The position numbers were made by a program, and so were the translations under genes. Under the pieces are notes generated by a model. The model saw only the letters and a program-made list of their open reading frames with translations. It did not search any database and was not told where the DNA came from. Below, piece after piece: positions 33,126 through 38,113 of a stretch of DNA of 38,113 nt. Numbering within the stretch: position 1 is the first letter of the stretch; every line of letters starts with the position of its first letter. Origin of the DNA: JAAYCB01 sp012744395 (GTDB taxonomy: Bacteria; Planctomycetota; Planctomycetia; Pirellulales; Thermoguttaceae); assembly GCA_028703175.1 (NCBI GenBank), contig JAQVNJ010000050.1, positions 1-38,113 of the forward strand. Reading direction: 5' to 3'.

Positions 33126-33183
33126 GCATTTCCCGCAAATCCCGCGGGGCGGGAGGCAAACGCGTTCCGCCCGGCCGGCTTTG

Positions 33184-33212
33184 TTGCCACCCCCGCCGCG
33201 ATTCGCTACGCT
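33184..33212 (+). promoter_or_regulatory. Putative promoter of C69 peptidase gene
   Basis: TTGCCA (33184-33189, five of six), a 17-bp spacer and TACGCT (33207-33212, three of six) lie about 50 nt before the ATG at 33261. It faces away from the promoter at 33097-33125. Confidence 0.35.
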
Positions 33213-33260
33213 GGTCCGAGTGCCGGACCCCGCAGCGGATCGCGTTCGACGGAGACAACC

Positions 33261-34712
33261 ATGACCGATTTTCGCAGAGGCTTGCTGATTGTTGCCGTGA
33301 TTCTCGCCACGGTGGCGGGGGCAATCGCCTGCGACGGGATCGTCGTCGGCCGCCTGGCGTCGGTCGACGGCTCGGTCCTGCTGGGCCACAACGAGGAGAA
33401 CGCGCTGGATCGCGTCCTCGAGTTCCGCAAGATTCCGCCGATCGGGTCGGGTGCGGATGGCAAGGTGGACCTCGGACGCGGCGGCCAGATCGACTCCGTG
33501 CCGGAGACTTGCGGGTTCTTGTGGAGCGAGAATCCGGGCCTGGAATTCAGCGACGGCTATCTGAACGAATCGGGCGTGGCCGTCGTCAGCATCCAGTGCC
33601 TCTCGCGCGAGGACGGCTACGACGCGCTGGTCGCCCGCGGTGAAATCCGCCACGGCGGGATCGGCTACATGCTTCGCCGGCTCGTGGCCCAGCGGGCGGA
33701 CTCGGCCCGCGAGGGCATGGAGTTGATCGGGCGGCTTGTCGAAGAGTTTGGCTACGTCGACTCGGGCCGCACCTACGCCGTGGCCGATCCGCGGGAGGCC
33801 TGGGTGGTGGAGGTCGTCCGCGGCCGCCGCTGGGTGGCCCAGCGCGTGCCGGACGATGCCGTGGTGATTCTGCCCGCCCGGCATGTGATTGGGGAAATCG
33901 ATCTGGATGATGCGGACAACTTCCGCGCGTCGCCGGACCTGGTCAGCTACGCCGCCAAGCGGGGCTGGTTCGATCCGGCCGGCGGCAAGCCGTTCAACTT
34001 CCGCCTTGCCTACCAGGTTGCCGAGCGGACCGGTCCCGCCGCGCGCCAATTTCGCGGCCAGGAAGTCGTCTCCGGCAAACCGGCCCAGTGGCCGCCCGCC
34101 GAGCCGCTGCCGTTCTCCATCCGCCCCCCCAAACGGTTGTCGGTGGCTGACGTGGCGGCCCTGCTCCGCGATCCGGGCGGAGTCGCCGCTTTCTTCAACA
34201 AGTCGACCCAGGAGGCGGCCGTCTTCCAGCTTCGTTCCAACCTGCCCACCGAGATCGGCTGCGTCTACTGGCGGACCACCGGCCGGCCCGACATCAGCGT
34301 TTTCACGCCCTGGCACGCGGGCATCACGGCCACGCCCGAAAGCTATGGCCGCCCCGGCGCAGCGGCGGATTTGCTCTCGCTTACGCAGCATTTTCAGCCC
34401 AAGCCCGAGGTTTTCCAGCCCGACGACGCGCGCGCGTGGTGGAAATTCAAGCGGCTCGCCCGGGCAGTGGACCAGGCCTACGCCGCGCGGATCGGGACAG
34501 TCCGGGCGACATGGTCGGCGATGGAGCAACGCCTTTTCGAGGAGCAGTCGCAGATCGAGGCCAAGGCGCTGGCGCTGTGGGACGACGACCGGCAAGCCGC
34601 CAGAAGCCTGCTGACCCGATTTTGCTGCGATCGGGCGCTGGCGGCCTGCGACCTGGCCGACAAGCTGGCCGAGAAGCTGGCCGAGAAGCTGACCGCCGAA
34701 GCCGGCCCGTGA
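33261..34712 (+). CDS. Exported C69 family dipeptidase
   Basis: A 483-residue N-terminal-nucleophile hydrolase. A signal peptide (MTDFRRGLLIVAVILATVAGAIA) ends directly before Cys24 (ACDGIVVG), so cleavage would expose the catalytic Cys at the new N-terminus as the C69 (U34 peptidase) family requires. Later motifs LLGHNEEN, YLNESGVAVVS, GRTYAVADPREAWVVE and NLPTEIGCVYWRTTGRPD support the family. These enzymes cleave dipeptides. The C-terminus ends in a charged LADKLAEKLAEKL repeat likely to form a coiled coil. ATG 33261 has GGAG six bases before it. A terminator candidate follows. Confidence 0.88.
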   Translation: MTDFRRGLLIVAVILATVAGAIACDGIVVGRLASVDGSVLLGHNEENALDRVLEFRKIPPIGSGADGKVDLGRGGQIDSVPETCGFLWSENPGLEFSDGYLNESGVAVVSIQCLSREDGYDALVARGEIRHGGIGYMLRRLVAQRADSAREGMELIGRLVEEFGYVDSGRTYAVADPREAWVVEVVRGRRWVAQRVPDDAVVILPARHVIGEIDLDDADNFRASPDLVSYAAKRGWFDPAGGKPFNFRLAYQVAERTGPAARQFRGQEVVSGKPAQWPPAEPLPFSIRPPKRLSVADVAALLRDPGGVAAFFNKSTQEAAVFQLRSNLPTEIGCVYWRTTGRPDISVFTPWHAGITATPESYGRPGAAADLLSLTQHFQPKPEVFQPDDARAWWKFKRLARAVDQAYAARIGTVRATWSAMEQRLFEEQSQIEAKALALWDDDRQAARSLLTRFCCDRALAACDLADKLAEKLAEKLTAEAGP

Positions 34713-34740
34713 CGCGCGCCGCCCTCCGGGCACGCGTTTT
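34713..34740 (+). terminator. Probable intrinsic terminator after C69 gene
   Basis: Directly after the stop codon, GCCC-TCC-GGGC forms a four-base stem (34721-34731), flanked by CGCG arms (34713-34716 and 34733-34736) that extend it around an internal bulge. TTTT follows at 34737-34740. Confidence 0.45.
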
Positions 34741-34946
34741 ACCACCCCGCAGAGGAACCTGCCGTCACGGGCTAGTAGCGGATCGCAACGCCGCGTCGGC
34801 GCCCCCCCCTTCGGCGTTTGGGCGGGTCCGCCGGGATGCTGGACAGCCGGGGTGTTTCTTGACAGAATAAATTGCCGTCCACGCCCGGACCGGCTCCGGG
34901 CGGTCTGCAATCCGCAGGTCTCGTCTACAGAGGGGGAGAGACAACC

Positions 34947-35357
34947 ATGGCCAAGAAAGCGCTCAGAGAGGTGCGGTTCGCCACGGCGGGGGATGTGATG
35001 CACAAGGAGGTCGTGTGCATCGAAGGCAAGAAGACCGTGGCCGACGCGATCCGGTTGATGCGCGACAAGCAGGTCTCCAGCCTGATCGTCAATCGCCGCG
35101 GGGTCGAGGATGCCTTCGGGATCATCACCCGCAAGGACGTGGTCAGCAAGGTCGTGGACCCGGGAAAAGACCCTAGCGCGGTAAAGGTCTTTGAGATCAT
35201 GTCCAAGCCGCTGATCACGGTCTCGCCCGGCCTCCAGCTGAAATACTGCGCCCGGCTGTTCAACGCCGCGGGAATCCGCCGCGCCGTGGTGTTCGACGGC
35301 AAGCAGATTGTCGGCATTCTGAGCAATACCGACATCTTCAACGCGATCGAGGTCTAG
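34947..35357 (+). CDS. Two-CBS-domain protein
   Basis: A 136-residue cytoplasmic protein made of two CBS domains (about 12-64 and 76-133), seen as AGDVMHKEVVCIEGKKTVADA...SSLIVNRRG...GIITRKDVV and FEIMSKPLITVSPGLQL...AVVFDGKQIVGILSNTDIF. CBS pairs bind adenine nucleotides and act as energy sensors, usually attached to another protein; here they stand alone. ATG 34947 was chosen because AGGGGGAG lies just before it and it begins the first domain. Neighbours give no clear partner. A TTGACA at 34859-34864 is the only promoter-like match upstream and has no matching -10 element. Confidence 0.9.
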   Translation: MAKKALREVRFATAGDVMHKEVVCIEGKKTVADAIRLMRDKQVSSLIVNRRGVEDAFGIITRKDVVSKVVDPGKDPSAVKVFEIMSKPLITVSPGLQLKYCARLFNAAGIRRAVVFDGKQIVGILSNTDIFNAIEV

Positions 35358-35448
35358 GAGGGGCGGAGTGCCTCGCCAGCCTCCATCCGTTGGTTGAATT
35401 CTCCGGCTGAGCCCGGCGGCGACCATGGCCGCGCGTCCCGCTTCGGTC

Positions 35449-35454
35449 TATACT
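35449..35454 (+). promoter_or_regulatory. Putative -10 element upstream of VOC gene
   Basis: TATACT (five of six) about 136 nt before the ATG at 35590. No -35 hexamer was recognised at the expected spacing, so confidence is low. Confidence 0.3.
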
Positions 35455-35589
35455 GGTCTGCGCAGTGGCCGGCGGTTCCCGCCGCCGCGCCAGCGACGGC
35501 GTCTTCTTGACCGATGCGGGAACCGCGGCCGCCAGCGCCGCCGCGACAAGCGCCTGTTGCCTGCCGGCTGAACAACAAGGAGTACCCAG

Positions 35590-35931
35590 ATGAGAGAATT
35601 CGATCACATCGGCCTCACCTCGACCGTCAAGCGTCCCAACGAGATGTGGGTCGAGTCCAGCCGGGTCTGGGTTACCGACCCCAAGGAAAGTCCGGATCTG
35701 ATCGAGTACCTGCGCTACGAACCAGACAGCACGGTCAACAGCAAGCTGCGCGAAAAGCCGCATCTCTGCTTCCGCGTGGACGACCTCGAGAAGGAGATGG
35801 AAGGCGCCGAGGTCCTTCTCGGCCCGTTCGCACCGGTCCCCGGCCTTCGCGTGGTCTTCGTCTACAAAGAAGGCGTTTGCTGGGAGTTCATGGAAAGCAC
35901 GGCCGGCGCCGACTGGCACAAGACACCTTGA
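35590..35931 (+). CDS. VOC (glyoxalase-like) family protein
   Basis: A 113-residue protein with the vicinal-oxygen-chelate layout: FDHIGL at 4-9 with His6, KPHLCFRVDD with His58, and VCWEFMES with Glu99, which are in the positions of the metal ligands. VOC proteins include lyases, isomerases and dioxygenases; the reaction here is unknown. There is no signal peptide. The ATG has an AAGGAG ribosome site. It is convergent with the epoxide hydrolase-like gene 18 bp away. Confidence 0.82.
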   Translation: MREFDHIGLTSTVKRPNEMWVESSRVWVTDPKESPDLIEYLRYEPDSTVNSKLREKPHLCFRVDDLEKEMEGAEVLLGPFAPVPGLRVVFVYKEGVCWEFMESTAGADWHKTP

Positions 35932-35949
35932 GCGACTGCCCGGGGCGTC

Positions 35950-37239
35950 TCAATCGCCCTCGGACCGTACCCCGCGGAGAAATCCGATCAGCAGCCGGCT
36001 CGTCTCCTCGGGCTGTTCCTGCTGGACCCAGTGGCCTGCGCCATCGACCATGTGCACACCGCGGATGTCCGTGCAAGCCCGGTTTTGCATCCGCTCGAGA
36101 GCCCCCGGACTCTGATAGCTGCCCCAGTCGCTCGCGCCGGAGATGAAGATCGACGGCTGGTCGATCGTCCGGTCTGCAAACAGTTCCTGCTCGGCGGCGC
36201 CGATCTCGCCGGACCGGTACCAGTTCAGCCCTCCCTGGAAGCCGGTGCGGCGATACTCCTCGGTATAGACCCGCAGTTCGTCGTCGGGCAGCCAGCGGTT
36301 GGCGGCGATCTGCTCCGGTGTGGGCATCTGCCTGGCCACGGTCTCGGCCATGCCCTCCTCAAGGTCCATGATGTAGTAGGTGGGCATCTTGGCCATCTCG
36401 GCCGCCGTCCTCGCCGCCAGCCGGAATGGCCGGTTGCCCGGCCAGTCGGCGCTCTTGTAATGGAAGTAGCCGCGGAGGAATGCGTGGACGCCCTGCGGCG
36501 CGTTGCGCATGTTGTCGTTGGCCTCGCGGGTCGTGTAGTATCGCTGGTAATGCTTGCGCGGACGCGGCAGCGCGGCCAGCTCGTCGAACAGGCTCGTCCC
36601 CGACGGCGGGGAGGGCCGCGGCGGATCGTCCGCCGTGTCGAACGGCAGCGAGGGAGTTCCGGCGAACGGGGCGCTCATCAGCGCGACCGAGCGGAACACG
36701 TCGGGACGAGTCACCGCGCACCAGGCGGCGATCGGCGCGCCGAAGTCGTGCCCCACCACCGCCGCCACGGATCGATATCCCAGCGCGAAGACCAATCCGA
36801 GAGCGTCGCGAACAACGTTCAGGCGGCGGAAGGAGGCCAGGTCGCCATCGTAGTCGCCATCCCAGCCGGTCGTGCGGCCGTAGCCGCGTTGGTCCGGGGC
36901 GAAGACATGGTAGCCCGCCTTCGCCAACGGCAGCATGACCTTTCGCCAACTGTAGGCCAGCTCCGGGAAACCATGGAGCAGCAGCACGCCCGGCCGATTC
37001 CCTTCCCCAGATCCAGCCTCCAGCACGTGCATCCGCAGGCCGTTGATGCCGTCGATGAAACGCGAGCGCACGCCGGCCGGCAGAACGTCTTCCGCCAGAG
37101 GGCCGACCTGGCCGGTCTCCCCGCCCGCCCGCGCTGTGGTGCCGATCGCCGATGCAGGCGCGGCTGGCGACGAAAGAGCCGCGGGGGCGGCGGCGGCGAG
37201 GATCCGCAAGAGTTGGCGGCGGGTGATGCTTGAATTCAT
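35950..37239 (-). CDS. Tat-exported epoxide hydrolase-like alpha/beta hydrolase
   Basis: A 429-residue protein with a Tat leader (SITRRQLLRILAAAAPAAL, 4-22). The hydrolase part has the epoxide hydrolase signatures: HGFPE (89-93) for the oxyanion hole, GHDFGA with Asp165 as nucleophile, an acidic GASDWG and a final DGAGHWVQQEQP carrying the catalytic His. A lid region with several Tyr residues (RVYTEEYRRTGFQGGLNWYRSG) fits the cap. It may open epoxides or cleave haloalkanes or esters outside the cytoplasm; the substrate is unknown. It is on its own and convergent with the VOC gene. Confidence 0.85.
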   Translation of the reverse strand: MNSSITRRQLLRILAAAAPAALSSPAAPASAIGTTARAGGETGQVGPLAEDVLPAGVRSRFIDGINGLRMHVLEAGSGEGNRPGVLLLHGFPELAYSWRKVMLPLAKAGYHVFAPDQRGYGRTTGWDGDYDGDLASFRRLNVVRDALGLVFALGYRSVAAVVGHDFGAPIAAWCAVTRPDVFRSVALMSAPFAGTPSLPFDTADDPPRPSPPSGTSLFDELAALPRPRKHYQRYYTTREANDNMRNAPQGVHAFLRGYFHYKSADWPGNRPFRLAARTAAEMAKMPTYYIMDLEEGMAETVARQMPTPEQIAANRWLPDDELRVYTEEYRRTGFQGGLNWYRSGEIGAAEQELFADRTIDQPSIFISGASDWGSYQSPGALERMQNRACTDIRGVHMVDGAGHWVQQEQPEETSRLLIGFLRGVRSEGD

Positions 37240-37363
37240 GGCTGATCGTCCTCGATCTTGGCGGGAATCGGATGCGCGGCTTCTCCGGATAGTGTCGCGT
37301 GCTCGGAGTCCGTAGACAAGAGTCCGACGATCCGAGGCGAGGCGGCCGCCCGGCCGGCGTGGA

Positions 37364-37393
37364 TTGCCGCGGCTGGGCGGGTGCGGCTATAGT
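37364..37393 (+). promoter_or_regulatory. Putative promoter of Gfo/Idh gene
   Basis: TTGCCG (37364-37369, four of six for -35), an 18-bp spacer and TATAGT (37388-37393, five of six for -10) lie about 105 nt before the GTG at 37499. Confidence 0.35.
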
Positions 37394-37498
37394 AAGGTCT
37401 CCCGCCGTCGGCGGCGGCGCCCGGATCGATCGGGCGTGCGGCGCCTGGCCGCCCGCGCCCGAGTTGACTGGCCCTTTTTTTCGCAGGAGGAATTGCCC

Positions 37499-38113
37499 GT
37501 GAGCAGCTACAGTCGGCGCGATTTTCTGGGGCGGGCACGGCGGTCGGGCCTTGGCTTGGCGGGGGGATTGACGATCCTCGCCAATCCACGTTCTGTGCGG
37601 GCGGCGCCCGCCAACGACAAGGTCATCCTGGCGATCGTCGGCTGCGGTGGGCGGGGCAACATGGTGGCCAACGGCTTCGCCAGCCGCGAGGATTGCCATT
37701 TCGCCTACTTCTGCGACGTGGACCGCCCGATCTACGCCCGGGCCAAGGGCATCGCCGCGCTCCAGGGCGGGAAGATGCCCGTCTACGCGGCCGACTTCCG
37801 CACGATGCTCGACGACAAGTCGGTCGACGCGGCGATTGTTGCCCTGCCTCCGCATTGGCACGCCCTGGCGACGATCTGGTGTTGCCAGGCCGGCAAGGAC
37901 GTCTATTGCGAGAAGCCGCAAAGCCACAACTGCTGGGAAGGGCGCAAGGCGCTCGAGGCGGCGCGGAAGTACAATCGCATCGTCCAGATCGGCATGCAGA
38001 ACCGCTCCGCGCCGTACAACCACGCCGCCCGCGAGTACATCGCCTCGGGAAAGCTCGGCGAGATTCACCAGGTGCGCGTGATCGATCAGAAGGGCGAGCC
38101 GAATTTCCCCATG
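37499..38113 (+). CDS. Gfo/Idh/MocA oxidoreductase, Tat-exported, cut by window end
   Basis: The first 205 codons of a gene that runs past the right edge. GTG 37499 has a perfect AGGAGG eight bases before it. The start reads SSYSRRDFLGRARRSG, a twin-arginine leader, so the enzyme is exported folded. The Rossmann segment VIGCG-type VGCGGRGNM (about residues 46-54) binds NAD(P), and CEKPQSHN carries the EKP motif of the family. Planctomycete members oxidise sugars, often at C3, and are found with DUF1080 proteins, one of which is in this window. The ORF has no stop inside the window, which is why it is easy to overlook. Confidence 0.9.
   Translation, partial: MSSYSRRDFLGRARRSGLGLAGGLTILANPRSVRAAPANDKVILAIVGCGGRGNMVANGFASREDCHFAYFCDVDRPIYARAKGIAALQGGKMPVYAADFRTMLDDKSVDAAIVALPPHWHALATIWCCQAGKDVYCEKPQSHNCWEGRKALEAARKYNRIVQIGMQNRSAPYNHAAREYIASGKLGEIHQVRVIDQKGEPNFPM

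Noticed and set aside
34859..34887. TTGACA upstream of the CBS gene as a promoter
   Set aside because: No -10 hexamer lies at 16-18 bp spacing, so only an isolated hexamer remains.
32685..35426. 913-codon minus-strand frame opposite the C69 and CBS genes
   Set aside because: Both opposite-strand genes show clear family motifs, so this frame is a shadow.

Overview
The window looks like chromosomal DNA from a high-GC planctomycete, probably close to Pirellulales. The reasons are the gene families: a DUF1080 protein, a Gfo/Idh oxidoreductase with a twin-arginine leader, a sugar dehydrogenase fused to a diheme cytochrome c, several Tat-exported enzymes, and many large single-gene glycan enzymes separated by short GC-rich repeats. 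This assignment is inference; no rRNA, tRNA or marker protein settles it. No CRISPR array, integrase or insertion sequence was seen.

Positions 1-6300 differ from the rest and look lower in GC by eye. They begin with a terminator and one copy of a 42-bp repeat whose second copy lies at 2157-2198. Between the copies are a frameshifted DUF1841-like gene and a DUF6880-like gene. Next, on the minus strand, is a tight two-gene module: an AAA+ ATPase followed 20 bp later by a cytoplasmic S8 (subtilisin-like) peptidase. This is the best candidate for a defence or quality-control system.

Positions 6345-20699 are almost all minus strand. They hold a two-gene esterase operon whose first protein fuses an esterase to a 5'-nucleotidase C-terminal domain, an orphan alcohol dehydrogenase fragment, a GH116 enzyme with an inserted beta-rich domain, a tandem 116-bp repeat, and a close-packed run of GHL10-like glycosidase, PQQ sugar dehydrogenase/cytochrome c, an unknown Tat protein and a Tat enolase-superfamily enzyme. 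The run could oxidise and dehydrate sugars outside the cytoplasm after glycan cleavage.

Positions 21013-38113 are mixed in strand: asnB, a very short divergent CsrA-like regulator with its own promoter and long leader, a heparinase II/III-type lyase, a GH27 alpha-galactosidase, a large protein joining a KaiC-like domain with a broken P-loop to a PEP synthase-type nucleotide-binding domain, a deacetylase-like plus DUF1080 pair, a C69 dipeptidase, a two-CBS-domain protein, a VOC protein, an epoxide hydrolase-like enzyme, and the start of a Gfo/Idh oxidoreductase that runs off the end.

Taken together, most genes suggest export-based breakdown of complex glycans (GH116, GH27, GHL10, heparinase-like lyase, esterases, deacetylase-like, DUF1080, Gfo/Idh), with the AAA+/S8 module as a separate accessory unit. 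All promoters and terminators were called by eye.
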